Assembly (NCBI RefSeq): GCF_000312105.1
Contig: NZ_HE978636.1
Location: 68,213-132,212 of the forward strand
Direction: 5' to 3'
Origin: Aeromicrobium massiliense JC14
Lineage (GTDB): Bacteria; Actinomycetota; Actinomycetes; Propionibacteriales; Nocardioidaceae
DNA length: 64,000 nucleotides
The position numbers and the translations under genes were made by a program. The notes under the pieces were generated by a model, which saw nothing but the letters and a program-made list of their open reading frames with translations, was not told the DNA's origin and made no database searches. Below are positions 35,128 to 45,745 of this stretch, in pieces (the first letter of the stretch is position 1; each line of letters starts with the position of its first letter).

Positions 35128-35164
35128 TTACTTAGCATAGTTCATTACCTGTGCTAACTAAAGT
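35126..35164. promoter_or_regulatory. Palindrome at the MarR start, candidate operator
   Basis: TTAGCATAG (35132-35140) and CTGTGCTAA (35149-35157) form an inverted repeat with one mismatch and an 8-base spacer, and weaker symmetry continues outward across 39 bases. It overlaps the stop codon of the TetR gene and the first bases of the MarR gene. MarR sites are typically such AT-rich dyads. Confidence 0.55.
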
Positions 35165-35726
35165 CGGCCGAGGGCAGCGGGGCGGGCAGGGCCGCCATCG
35201 CCGTCTCCGCGATGCCCCGCAGGTCGTCCACGTCGCCGCCGTCACGGGCGCAGCCGGACATGCCGCGAAGGACGGCCACGAGGAACGAGGCGAGCCGGTC
35301 CGTGTCCACCGCGGCGGCGAGCTCACCGTCGCGGACCCCGCGGTCGAGCCGGTCCTTGAGCCGCTCTCGCAGAGCGTCCCGCTGGGCCTCGAGCCGCGGC
35401 TCGGTCAGCACGAGGCAGCCGGCCGGCGTGGCCGGGTCGGTGTGGGCACGCGCCGTGTCGTCGAGCACCCGCGCCACCGCCTCGCGCACGGTCGGCAGCG
35501 CCATGGCGACGTCGACCGCCTCGCACGTCCGGGCGAAGTACGTCGCCGAGGCCTCCTCGAACAGGCGCTGCTTGTCCCCGAACGCGGCGTAGAGGCTGGG
35601 CGGCGTCACGCCCATGGCGGACGTCAGCATGGCGATCGAGGTGCCCTCGTAGCCCGCGCGCCAGAACTGCTCGACCGCGGACGCCAGCGCGGCTTCGCGG
35701 TCGAAGCTGCGGGGTCGGCCGGCCAT
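35154..35726 (-). CDS. TetR family transcriptional regulator
   Basis: The 190-residue protein opens with GRPRSFDREAALASAVEQFWRAGYE and the helix-turn-helix TSIAMLTSAMGVTPPSLYAAF, the mark of a common TetR group; the C-terminal half has the TetR_C fold with CLVLTEPRLE and GMSGCARDGG. It diverges from the SDR gene with 84 bases between them holding two identical 14-base repeats. The usual pairing suggests it represses the SDR gene. Confidence 0.9.
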   Translation of the reverse strand: MAGRPRSFDREAALASAVEQFWRAGYEGTSIAMLTSAMGVTPPSLYAAFGDKQRLFEEASATYFARTCEAVDVAMALPTVREAVARVLDDTARAHTDPATPAGCLVLTEPRLEAQRDALRERLKDRLDRGVRDGELAAAVDTDRLASFLVAVLRGMSGCARDGGDVDDLRGIAETAMAALPAPLPSADFS

Positions 35727-35744
35727 GGCGCGAGCATAACGTAT

Positions 35745-35800
35745 CGATCACTACAGAACCTGCTACTCTCGCCACGCAATCACTAGCGATCACTACAGAA
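35745..35800. promoter_or_regulatory. Paired direct repeats in the TetR-SDR intergenic region
   Basis: CGATCACTACAGAA occurs at 35745-35758 and again at 35787-35800, 42 bases apart start to start (four helical turns). A third partial ATCACTA is at 35779-35785. These lie in the promoter region between the two divergent genes and may be TetR regulator sites. Confidence 0.5.
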
Positions 35801-35810
35801 TGGACAGGTC

Positions 35811-36527
35811 ATGGATCTCAAGGGTGCGGTGGTGCTCGTCACCGGAGCGAACCGAGGCATCGGCGCGGAGTTCGTCGAGCAGTTCCAGCGGCGCGGGGCG
35901 GCCAAGGTCTACGCCGGGGCCCGGGACGCGGCCTCGATCACCGCCGACGGCGTGCACGCGCTCGAGCTCGACGTCACCGACCCCGCGCAGGTCACCGCTG
36001 CGGCCGCCGCCGCGGGCGACGTCCAGGTGCTCGTCAACAACGCCGGGATCTCCACGGGCACGTCCCTCGTCCACGGCGACGAGGCGGCCATCCGGCGCGA
36101 GATGGACACGAACTTCTACGGCCCGCTGCTCATGACCCGCGCCTTCGCCCCCGTCCTGGCGTCGAACGGCGGGGGCGCGATCGTCAACGTCGTCTCGGCC
36201 CTGTCGTGGTTCACCGTCCCGAGCGCCGGGGCGTACGCCGCGTCGAAGGCGGCCACCTGGATGCTGACCGACTCCACCCGGCTCGAGCTCGCCAGCCAGG
36301 GCACGCACGTCGTCGGGGTGCACATGGGCCTGGTCGACACCGACATGGCGAAGGGCACCGACGGACCCAAGATCGCGCCCTCGGAGCTGGTGGGCGCCGG
36401 CCTGGACGCCGTCGAGTCCGGTGCGCAGGAGGTGCTGGCGGACGACTGGGCGAAGTTCGTCAAGGCCGGGCTCGCCCAGGACCCGCAGGCGCGGTACGCG
36501 CAGATCCTCGGCGCCCTCGGGGCCTGA
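35811..36527 (+). CDS. Short-chain dehydrogenase/reductase (SDR)
   Basis: The 238-residue oxidoreductase has the nucleotide-binding GANRGIGAEF at 13-22, LVNNAGIS, and the active-site SALSWFTVPSAGAYAASKAA with Tyr and Lys in YxxxK. It likely uses NAD(P)H for an unknown carbonyl compound. It faces the TetR gene, and a 13-bp hairpin follows. Confidence 0.92.
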   Translation: MDLKGAVVLVTGANRGIGAEFVEQFQRRGAAKVYAGARDAASITADGVHALELDVTDPAQVTAAAAAAGDVQVLVNNAGISTGTSLVHGDEAAIRREMDTNFYGPLLMTRAFAPVLASNGGGAIVNVVSALSWFTVPSAGAYAASKAATWMLTDSTRLELASQGTHVVGVHMGLVDTDMAKGTDGPKIAPSELVGAGLDAVESGAQEVLADDWAKFVKAGLAQDPQARYAQILGALGA

Positions 36528-36542
36528 GAGCCTGCGGCACGC

Positions 36543-36582
36543 GACGAGGCCCCCGTCCGCCGCAGCGGTCGGGGGCCTCGTC
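36543..36582. terminator. Bidirectional terminator between the SDR gene and sdhB
   Basis: Arms GACGAGGCCCCCG (36543-36555) and its perfect complement (36570-36582) enclose a 14-base loop. It lies between convergent genes, 16 bases from each coding end. Confidence 0.8.
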
Positions 36583-36598
36583 GAGGTGGTGCGAGCCG

Positions 36599-37341
36599 TC
36601 AGGCCTCGCCGCGCGAGAGCGCGCCGAGCAGGTCGCGGTTGAGCCGCGCGATCGTCGACAGCGGGATGCCCTTGGGGCAGGACGCCGTGCACTCGCCGAT
36701 GTTGGTGCAGCCGCCGAAGCCCTCGGCGTCGTGCTGGGCCACCATGTTGATGACGCGCGAGTCACGCTCGGGCTGGCCCTGCGGGAGCAGGCCCAGGTGC
36801 GTCACCTTGGCGGCGGTGAACAGCATCGCCGAGCCGTTCGGGCACGCCGCGACACAGGCGCCGCAGGCGATGCACGTGGCGGCCGAGAACGCGTCGTCCG
36901 CGTCGTGCTTGGCGACGGGGGCCGCGTTGGCCTCCGGGGCCGAGCCGGTCGGGGCCGAGATGTAGCCGCCGGCCTGGATGATGCGGTCGAACGCGCCGCG
37001 GTCGACGACCAGGTCCTTGATGACCGGGAACGCCTTGGCGCGCCACGGCTCGATGTCGATGTGGTCGCCGTCCTTGAAGCTGCGCATGTGCAGCTGGCAG
37101 GTGGTGGTGACCTCGGGACCGTGCGCCAGGCCGTTGATCACGATGCCGCACATGCCGCAGATGCCCTCGCGGCAGTCCGAGTCGAACGCGATCGGGTCCT
37201 CGCCCTCGAACGTGAGCTGCTCGTTGAGCACGTCGAGCATCTCCAGGAAGGACATGTGCTCGCTGACGCCGTCGAGGGCGTACGTGACCATCTTGCCCTC
37301 GGCCTCGGCGTTCTTCTGGCGCCAGGCGCGAATGAAGATCC

Positions 37342-37345
<4 letters not shown>
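36599..37345 (-). CDS. sdhB: Succinate dehydrogenase (or fumarate reductase) iron-sulfur subunit
   Basis: The 248-residue protein carries the electron path between the flavin and the membrane quinone site. It has the plant-type 2Fe-2S cysteines ([17 protein letters not shown]) and the 4Fe-4S and 3Fe-4S sets ([29 protein letters not shown]). GTG at 37345 overlaps the SdhA stop (GTGA). It is last in the sdhCAB operon. The single-subunit cytochrome b type and the actinobacterial context favour an aerobic succinate dehydrogenase, but a fumarate reductase cannot be excluded. Confidence 0.95.
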
Positions 37346-39297
<1,952 letters not shown>

Positions 39298-39300
39298 GCG

Positions 39301-40017
39301 TCAGCTCCCGAGTCCGAAGAAGAAGATGGCCGTGGGGGGCAGCAGGAAGCCGACCACGATGACCAGGGTCAGCACCCAGGCCAGGGCGGTCAGGCGGCTG
39401 CCGCGACGGGTGTCGGCGCGGTTCTGGCCGAGCGAGGTGAACGCGCTCCAGATGCCGTGCCACAGGTGGAAGCCGACGGCGAGCATCGCGACCACGTACG
39501 ACAGGTAGACCCACCAGATCTCGAAGCCGTTGACGACGCGCTCGTACGGGCTGTCGCTGGCGCCGCCGGGGTGGATCTGGTTCCCGGTCAGGTGCAGCAG
39601 GTGGTAGACGATGAACAGCGCGATGACCAGGCCGCCCCAGCGCAGCGTGAACGTCGCGTACGAGCGCTGCACGCCGCGGCGGTTCTGCTTGGAGTGGTAG
39701 CGGGTGCCGTTCTTGTAGCCGGCCGCCTTGCGGTCGCGGACCGCCAGGCGCACCGCGGAGTAGACGTGCAGGACGACCGCGGCGAGCAGCACCACGCGGA
39801 CGATCCAGAGCAGTCCCTCGTGCGGGAGCATCGGCTCGCCGAAGGTGCGCAGGTGGTGCGCGTACTCGTCGAACCCGTCCTGTCCGGCGAAGACCTTGAG
39901 GTTGCCGTACATGTGCAGCAACAGGTAGCCGACCATGATGAGGCCGCTGACGGCCATCGTGTACTTGAGGACCACCGTCGAGCGGCGGGCGCGCTTCAGT
40001 GCAGGCAGAGTGACCAC
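39301..40017 (-). CDS. sdhC: Succinate dehydrogenase cytochrome b558 subunit
   Basis: The 238-residue membrane subunit anchors SdhAB and binds haem and quinone. It has about five hydrophobic segments with haem-ligand histidines (VGYLLLHMYGNLKVF; IVYHLLHLTGN; GFHLWHGIWSAF), the single-protein cytochrome b558 type that has no separate SdhD. I prefer the GTG at 40017, since a longer ATG at 40077 would lie inside the LysR palindrome and lacks a ribosome site. It is the first gene of sdhCAB and divergent from a LysR gene. Confidence 0.92.
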   Translation of the reverse strand: MVTLPALKRARRSTVVLKYTMAVSGLIMVGYLLLHMYGNLKVFAGQDGFDEYAHHLRTFGEPMLPHEGLLWIVRVVLLAAVVLHVYSAVRLAVRDRKAAGYKNGTRYHSKQNRRGVQRSYATFTLRWGGLVIALFIVYHLLHLTGNQIHPGGASDSPYERVVNGFEIWWVYLSYVVAMLAVGFHLWHGIWSAFTSLGQNRADTRRGSRLTALAWVLTLVIVVGFLLPPTAIFFFGLGS

Positions 40018-40074
40018 CGGCTCACGGTACGTCAGGGACTTCGATACGCGCCAAGTTCGACTGAGGCTCACTTT

Positions 40075-40091
40075 CATAGCCGTTGGCTATG
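40075..40091. promoter_or_regulatory. LysR-type (T-N11-A) palindrome between sdhC and the LysR gene
   Basis: CATAGCC, GTT, GGCTATG forms a perfect 7+3+7 palindrome and holds the LysR motif T-N11-A (T at 40077, A at 40089). It lies nine bases before the LysR GTG and 58 bases upstream of the sdhC start, so it is a good site for autorepression and divergent control of sdhCAB. Confidence 0.7.
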
Positions 40092-40099
40092 CTGGGCCG

Positions 40100-40993
40100 G
40101 TGCACCTGCAGCAGCTCGCCTACTTCGTCGCGGTCGCGCAGACCCGGCACTTCACCCAGGCCGCCGACCTCAGCGGCGTCTCGCAGCCGAGCCTGTCCAA
40201 GCAGATCCGCGTGCTGGAGAACTCGCTCGGCACGCCGCTGTTCGTCCGCGACCGGGGCGGGGTCGAGCTGACCAGCGCGGGCGAGGCGCTGCTCCCCCAC
40301 GCCCAGCGCATCCTCATCGACGTCGAGGCCGCTCAGCGCGCCGTGCACGAGGTGGCCGGCCTGCGCCGCGGCCTCGTGCGCGTCGGTGCGACGCCGAGCC
40401 TGTGCGACGCGGCCCTGGCCGACGGTGTCGCCCGCTTCCACCAGCGCCACCCGGGCATCGACCTGGTGGTCGAGGAGGGCGGCTCGCGCCTGCTCGCCCA
40501 GGCGCTGGTGCGCGGCCGGCTCGACGTGGCGCTGCTCATCGCGCCGCTCACCGACTCCCAGGACGACATCGTCACCACGCCGGTCCTGCGCGAGCGGCTC
40601 GTGCTGGCCAGCCCGGTCGACGCCGACGTGCCCGACTCGATGGACGTGGCCGACCTGCGCGACGTGCCGCTGGTGATGTTCCGCGAGGGCTACGACCTGC
40701 GCGACGTCACCCTCATGGCCTGCCGACGTGCCGGGTTCAGCCCGCGCATCGCGCTCGAGGGCGGCGAGATGAGCGCCGTGCTGCGCTTCGTCGAGACCGG
40801 CCTGGGCCACGCCGTGGTGCCGTCGATGGTGCTGGCGAACCGGCCACAGCTGCGCGGCACGCCGCTGACCAACCCGGTGCTGGAGCGCACCGTGGCCATC
40901 GCGCACCGCGACGTCGGCTCGATGCCGCTGGCCGCGCGCGCCTTCACCGAGGAGCTCGCCGAGCACCTCGCCGAGCTGGAGCAGCCGGTCTAG
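40100..40993 (+). CDS. LysR family transcriptional regulator
   Basis: The 297-residue protein opens with the LysR winged-helix domain: LQQLAYFVAVAQTRHFTQAADL, SQPSLSKQIRVLEN and LFVRDRGGVELTSAGEALL, then a PBP-like effector domain. The GTG at 40100 starts right at the domain; longer in-frame sequence would cross the palindrome. It diverges from sdhCAB, so that operon is its natural target; the effector is not known. Its stop overlaps the opposing 2H gene stop by 4 bases. Confidence 0.92.
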   Translation: MHLQQLAYFVAVAQTRHFTQAADLSGVSQPSLSKQIRVLENSLGTPLFVRDRGGVELTSAGEALLPHAQRILIDVEAAQRAVHEVAGLRRGLVRVGATPSLCDAALADGVARFHQRHPGIDLVVEEGGSRLLAQALVRGRLDVALLIAPLTDSQDDIVTTPVLRERLVLASPVDADVPDSMDVADLRDVPLVMFREGYDLRDVTLMACRRAGFSPRIALEGGEMSAVLRFVETGLGHAVVPSMVLANRPQLRGTPLTNPVLERTVAIAHRDVGSMPLAARAFTEELAEHLAELEQPV

Positions 40994-41508
40994 GACGCCC
41001 CGCGCAGCGCGTAGGTGCGCCGCGGCACCCAGCCCGACGGGCCCTCGTCCAGGTAGAGCGCGAACTCGGCGACGGTGAAGTCGGCGGTGAAGTCGGCCAG
41101 GTCGGCGTAGGCCCGGTCGAGCGCCTCGTCGTCCAGGTTCTGCGCGACGGTGACGTGCGGGTGGAACGGGAACGACGGCTCGGGGGCGTCGATCTTGGCG
41201 CGGATGCGCTGGGCGAGCATCTCGGTGTAGGAGATGCCCTGGCTGACCGCCACGAACACGACCGGCGAGATCGGCCGGAACGTGCCGGTGCCCCGCAGCC
41301 GCATGGTGAAGCTGGGCAGCGCGGCGGCGGCGTCCTGCAGGGCGGCGTCCAGACAGTCGAGCCGGTCGTCGGCGACCTCGGTCGGCGGCACGAGCGTCAC
41401 GTGGCTGGGCACCGTCCGGGCCATCGGGTCGCCGAACTCGGCCCGCTTGTCGCGCAGCAGCGACCCGTGGGGCTCGGGGACGGCGATCGAGACGCCGATG
41501 GTGACCAT
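40990..41508 (-). CDS. 2'-5' RNA ligase / 2H phosphoesterase superfamily protein
   Basis: The 172-residue protein has the two histidine motifs of the 2H superfamily, HVTLVPP (near residue 36) and HVTVAQN (near 118), with the beta-rich duplicated fold between. The family includes cyclic phosphodiesterases and RNA ligases; the physiological substrate in bacteria is not settled. It runs just downstream of trpS on the same strand (6-base gap). Confidence 0.88.
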   Translation of the reverse strand: MVTIGVSIAVPEPHGSLLRDKRAEFGDPMARTVPSHVTLVPPTEVADDRLDCLDAALQDAAAALPSFTMRLRGTGTFRPISPVVFVAVSQGISYTEMLAQRIRAKIDAPEPSFPFHPHVTVAQNLDDEALDRAYADLADFTADFTVAEFALYLDEGPSGWVPRRTYALRGAS

Positions 41509-41514
41509 GGCGCG

Positions 41515-42537
41515 TCAGCCCCGCTTCACGAACCCGGAGCGCTCGTAGACCAGGTCCAGCGTCGTGGACGCCACCGCGCGGGCCTTCTCCGCACCGGCGG
41601 CCAGGATGCGGTCGAGCTCGCCGCGGTCGCCGAGCAGCTCGCGCGTCCGGTCGCCGAAGTCGCCCACGAAGTCGGCCACCAGGTCGCCGAGCGCCACCTT
41701 GAGGTGCCCGTACTGCTGGCCGGCGTACTCCTCGACGATGCTGTCGATCGTCCGGCCGGTGAGCGCCGCGTAGATGGTCAGCAGGTTCGAGATGCCGGGC
41801 TTCTCGACCGGGTCGAAGGCGATCTCGGTGCCCGAGTCGGTGACCGCGGAACGGATCTTCTTGGCGACCTGCTTGCGCGAGTCGTTCAGGTCGACGACGC
41901 CGGCGTGGGAGGCGTTGGAGCCGCTCATCTTGGCGGTCGGCTCCTGCAGGTCGTAGATCTTCGCCGTCGCCTTGACGATGTGCGCCTCGGGCACGGTGAA
42001 CGTCTCGCCGAAGCGGTGGTTGAACCGCTGCGCCAGGTTGCGGGTCAGCTCGACGTGCTGGCGCTGGTCCTCGCCCACGGGCACCTTGTCGGCCTGGTAG
42101 ACGAGGATGTCGGCCGCCATGAGGATCGGGTAGGTGAACAGCCCGACGCTCGCCGCCTCGGTGCCCTTCTTGGCCGTCTTGTCCTTGAACTGCGTCATGC
42201 GTCCGGCCTCGCCGAAGCCGGTGATGCCGTTGAGCACCCAGGCCAGCTGGGCGTGCTCGGGCACGTGGCTCTGCACGAACAGGGTGCTGCGCTCGGGGTC
42301 GACCCCAGCGGCGAGCAGCTGGGCGGCCGCGACGTAGGTGCGCTCGCGCAGCAGCGCGGGGTCGTACTCGACCGTGATCGCGTGCAGGTCGGGGATGAAG
42401 TAGAAGGCGTCGAAGTCCTCCTGCAGCGCCACCCACTGCTTGAAGGCGCCGAAGTAGTTGCCCAGGTGGTAGGAGTCGGCCGTGGGCTGGGCGCCGGAGA
42501 GCGCGCGCGGACGAGCCGGGGTGGGGACCGAGGACAT
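41515..42537 (-). CDS. trpS: Tryptophanyl-tRNA synthetase
   Basis: The 340-residue class I synthetase loads tryptophan on its tRNA. The HIGH-like motif is in [12 protein letters not shown] near residue 20, the KMSKS-like loop reads [10 protein letters not shown] near 195, and [37 protein letters not shown] is the substrate-binding region. ATG at 42537 gives the usual length. It diverges from galK with 51 bases between. The 2H gene lies directly downstream. Confidence 0.95.
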   Translation of the reverse strand: MSSVPTPARPRALSGAQPTADSYHLGNYFGAFKQWVALQEDFDAFYFIPDLHAITVEYDPALLRERTYVAAAQLLAAGVDPERSTLFVQSHVPEHAQLAWVLNGITGFGEAGRMTQFKDKTAKKGTEAASVGLFTYPILMAADILVYQADKVPVGEDQRQHVELTRNLAQRFNHRFGETFTVPEAHIVKATAKIYDLQEPTAKMSGSNASHAGVVDLNDSRKQVAKKIRSAVTDSGTEIAFDPVEKPGISNLLTIYAALTGRTIDSIVEEYAGQQYGHLKVALGDLVADFVGDFGDRTRELLGDRGELDRILAAGAEKARAVASTTLDLVYERSGFVKRG

Positions 42538-42588
42538 GTGTGCATTCTGCCAGTCGCCGCCGGGGCGCCCACCGCTAGGCTCGGCCGG

Positions 42589-43686
42589 GTGAACGGGGCG
42601 GAGCAGGTGCAGCAGTGGTCGGTGCCCGGACGGGTCAACCTCGTCGGGGAGCACCTCGACTACAACGGCGGGGCCTCGCTCCCCATCGCCATCGACAAGG
42701 GCTTCACCGTGAAGGTGCGTCCGCGCCCCGACGAGACGGTCAACGTGTGGAGCGCCGGCCAGAAGGCCTCGTTCCCCGTCGGCGTGCAGCCCGGTGACGT
42801 CGACGGCTGGGCGGCGTACGTCGCCGGCACCGTCTGGGCCGCGCGCGAGGCCGGGCACCGCGTCGGCGGGGTCGACCTCGTCCTCGACAGCGACCTACCC
42901 TCGGGTGCCGGGCTGTCGTCGTCCGCCGCGCTCACCTGCGGCGTCGCCGTCTCGCTCGACTCCCTCGGCGGCTGGCAGCAGGGCCCCACCGACCTGGCCG
43001 TCCTGGCCCGGCGCGCCGAGAACGACTTCGTCGGCGCTCCCACCGGCCTCATGGACCAGCTGGCCGTCATGCACGGACGCCGCGGTCACGCCGTGCGCGT
43101 CGACGCCGCGACCGAGCCGCCGTCCGTCGAGGTCGTGCCGATCGACTGGGAGTCCGCGGGTCTCGTGCTCGCCGTCATCGCCACCGGCGTCAACCACTCC
43201 CACGCCGACGGCGGCTACGCCGACCGGCACGCCGAGTCCCGCCGGGCCGCCGAGGCGCTCGGTGTCGAGCACCTGGCCCAGGTCGGCCTGGACGCGCTCG
43301 TGACGCTCGAGGACGAGACGCTCAAGGCCCGCACCCGGCACGTGCTCACCGAGAACGCGCGCGTCAAGGCGTTCGTCCGGGCCGCCGCCGACGGCTCCTG
43401 GGCCCAGGCCGGCACCATCCTCACCGCTTCGCACGCCTCGCTGCGCGACGACTACCAGGTGAGCGCCGCCGAGCTAGACGTCGCCGTCGACACCGCGCTC
43501 GAGGCCGGCGCCCTCGGCGCCCGCATGACCGGTGGCGGCTTCGGCGGCAGCGCCATCGCCCTGGTCGAGCGCGACAGGGCGGCGGACATGGCGCAGGCCG
43601 TCGAGGCCGCGTTCGAGCACATGAGCTGGAAGAAGCCGCAGGTCTTCCCGGTCTCGCCCGCCGACGGCGCGCGCCGCACCGCCTGA
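42589..43686 (+). CDS. galK: Galactokinase
   Basis: The 365-residue GHMP kinase phosphorylates galactose at C1. It has the galactokinase signature [15 protein letters not shown] at the start, the GHMP motif [14 protein letters not shown], the substrate region [16 protein letters not shown], and [11 protein letters not shown] near the end. GTG at 42589 begins directly at the domain. No galT or galE is nearby, so the rest of the Leloir route must be elsewhere, or the enzyme acts on another sugar. Confidence 0.92.
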   Translation: MNGAEQVQQWSVPGRVNLVGEHLDYNGGASLPIAIDKGFTVKVRPRPDETVNVWSAGQKASFPVGVQPGDVDGWAAYVAGTVWAAREAGHRVGGVDLVLDSDLPSGAGLSSSAALTCGVAVSLDSLGGWQQGPTDLAVLARRAENDFVGAPTGLMDQLAVMHGRRGHAVRVDAATEPPSVEVVPIDWESAGLVLAVIATGVNHSHADGGYADRHAESRRAAEALGVEHLAQVGLDALVTLEDETLKARTRHVLTENARVKAFVRAAADGSWAQAGTILTASHASLRDDYQVSAAELDVAVDTALEAGALGARMTGGGFGGSAIALVERDRAADMAQAVEAAFEHMSWKKPQVFPVSPADGARRTA

Positions 43687-43752
43687 GCCGCTGGGGCCGG
43701 AGCACGCCCCCGGCGCGGACGACGCGGGCAGCCGCAGTGCCACACTGAGCGG

Positions 43753-44595
43753 GTGAGCACCACCCGCATCGCGTACCAGGGCGAGCCCGGCGCGAACTCC
43801 CACATGGTCATCGACGAGCACTACCCCGACGCGCAGCCCGTCCCGTGCGCGTCCTTCGAGGACGTCTTCGCCGCCGTGACCGCCGGCGACGCCGACCTGG
43901 CGATGATCCCGATCGACAACTCGATCGCCGGCCGGGTGGCCGACATCCACCACTTCCTGCCCACGTCCGGGCTGCACATCGTGGCCGAGCACTTCCTGCG
44001 CATCCGGTTCGCCGTCATGGGCACGCCGGGCACCACGCTGGACTCGGTCAAGACGGTGCACAGCCACGTCCACGCCCTCGGCCAGTGCCGCAAGATCATC
44101 CGCGAGCACGGCTGGACCCCGCTGATCAGCGGCGACACCGCCGGCGCCGCGCGCGAGATCGCCGAGGCCCACGACCCGAGCCGCGCGTCCATCTCGCCGC
44201 CGCTCGCCGCGCAGATCTACGGCCTGGAGGTGCTGGCCGAGGACGTCGAGGACGAGGACCACAACACGACCCGGTTCGTGGTGCTGTCGCGCGAGCCGCG
44301 CCGCGCGCCCGCCGGCGACGGCCCCGTGGTGACGACGTTCGTGTTCAACGTCCGCAACCTGCCCGCGGCGCTGTACAAGGCGCTCGGCGGGTTCGCCACC
44401 AACGGCGTCAACATGACCAAGCTGGAGAGCTACATGGTCGGCGGCGAGTTCACCGCGACGCAGTTCCTGTGCGAGGTCGACGGCCACCCCGACGAGCCCG
44501 GCCTGGCCCGCGCCCTGGAGGAGCTCGCCTTCTTCACGACGGACGTCGACGTCCTCGGCGTCTACCCGGCCAGCCCGTTCCGGTCGGCGTCGTGA
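43753..44595 (+). CDS. pheA: Prephenate dehydratase
   Basis: The 280-residue enzyme makes phenylpyruvate, the phenylalanine precursor. The prephenate dehydratase domain has AYQGEPGANSH, PIDNSIAGRVADIHH and the DHNTTRFVVL motif. A C-terminal ACT domain (about 196-275) has GGFATNGVNMTKLESYMVGGEF, in which the usual ESRP is replaced, so feedback by phenylalanine may differ. GTG at 43753; the stop overlaps the next GTG (GTGA). Confidence 0.94.
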   Translation: MSTTRIAYQGEPGANSHMVIDEHYPDAQPVPCASFEDVFAAVTAGDADLAMIPIDNSIAGRVADIHHFLPTSGLHIVAEHFLRIRFAVMGTPGTTLDSVKTVHSHVHALGQCRKIIREHGWTPLISGDTAGAAREIAEAHDPSRASISPPLAAQIYGLEVLAEDVEDEDHNTTRFVVLSREPRRAPAGDGPVVTTFVFNVRNLPAALYKALGGFATNGVNMTKLESYMVGGEFTATQFLCEVDGHPDEPGLARALEELAFFTTDVDVLGVYPASPFRSAS

Positions 44596-45716
44596 CCGAC
44601 GAGCTCCCCTGGCCCCTGTGCGTCCCCGTCCTCACCGACGGTGAGGTGACGCTGCGCGCCCACACCCCCGACGACGTCGACGACCTGCACACGATGTCGA
44701 CCGACCCCGAGACCCTGCGCTGGACGTCCGTGCCGCTCGACCAGCCGCGCGAGGGCAGCGAGGACTTCGCGCTCCGGCAGATCCCGGCCTGGTGGGCGGA
44801 CGGCTCGAACGCCGGCTTCGCGATCGAGGCGCTCGACGACGACGGTCGCCCGCGCTTCGCCGGCAACGTCGACCTGCGCGGCGGACCGGTGGCCAGCATC
44901 GGCTACGCGCTCGCCCCCTGGGCGCGCGGACGCGGCGTCATGCGCCGGGCGGTCGACCTCGTCGTGCAGTGGGGCTTCGCCGAGCGGGGCGTCGAGGCGG
45001 TGCACTGGAGCGCCCACGTGGGCAACGAGACGTCGCTGCGGGTCGCGCACGCCTGCGGCTTCGAGCTGCTCGGCACCACCCCCGCCTCGCTCCACGAGCG
45101 CGGCCGGGTGCTGGACGCCTGGACCGCGGTGATCCGCTTCGGCGACGCGCCGACGCCCCGCACGCGCTGGGCCGAGCCGGTCGTCCTGGAGGGCGAGCGG
45201 GTCCGGCTGCGTCCGCTGCGCGAGGGCGACCTGCTCCGCGTCGTGCAGGCCTGCACGGACCCCGTGACCCGGCAGTGGGTCGACGGCCTGCCCGACCCGT
45301 ACACGCTGGCGAGCGCGGCGGACTTCCTCGCCGACTCGGTCTGGCACGCGGCCACCGGCGAGAAGGCGACGTGGGCGATCGCCGATGCGGACGACGACGA
45401 GCTCGCCGGCCTGGTGAGCGTCATGGGCCTGCGCGGCCTCGACCCGACGTCCGGCGAGGTCGGCTACTGGGCCCACCCGGACGCGCGCGGGCGCGGGCTC
45501 GTGACCGAGGCGGTGACCCTGGCCGTCCGGCACGCGCTCGACCCCGCCGGGCTCGACCGGCGCCGGCTCACCCTGCACGCGGCGGCGGGCAACGCGCCCA
45601 GCAACGCGATCGCCGTCCGCACGGGCTTCGAGCGCGTGGGCACCGAGCGACAGGCCGAGCGGCTCGGCGACGGCCGCTACGACGACCTGCACGCGTACGA
45701 CCTGCTCCGCGCGTAG
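44592..45716 (+). CDS. Tandem GNAT acetyltransferase
   Basis: The 374-residue protein carries two GNAT domains (about 5-180 and 195-374). Each shows the acetyl-CoA loop: APWARGRGVMRRAVDLVVQWGF and HPDARGRGLVTEAVTLAVRHAL, followed by a strand and a VxxxNxxSxxVAxxxGF pattern (VGNETSLRVAHACGF; NAPSNAIAVRTGFERVG). The first is RimJ/RimL-like. It is translationally coupled to pheA; substrates are unknown and a link to phenylalanine synthesis is not implied. Confidence 0.9.
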   Translation: MTDELPWPLCVPVLTDGEVTLRAHTPDDVDDLHTMSTDPETLRWTSVPLDQPREGSEDFALRQIPAWWADGSNAGFAIEALDDDGRPRFAGNVDLRGGPVASIGYALAPWARGRGVMRRAVDLVVQWGFAERGVEAVHWSAHVGNETSLRVAHACGFELLGTTPASLHERGRVLDAWTAVIRFGDAPTPRTRWAEPVVLEGERVRLRPLREGDLLRVVQACTDPVTRQWVDGLPDPYTLASAADFLADSVWHAATGEKATWAIADADDDELAGLVSVMGLRGLDPTSGEVGYWAHPDARGRGLVTEAVTLAVRHALDPAGLDRRRLTLHAAAGNAPSNAIAVRTGFERVGTERQAERLGDGRYDDLHAYDLLRA

Positions 45717-45745
45717 TCGTCGGTGGGCGCAACTACCCTGGGCCC

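Noticed and set aside
40018-40077. SdhC start at the ATG at 40077
   Set aside because: The ATG is part of the LysR palindrome and has no ribosome site; the extra residues are not typical of the family.
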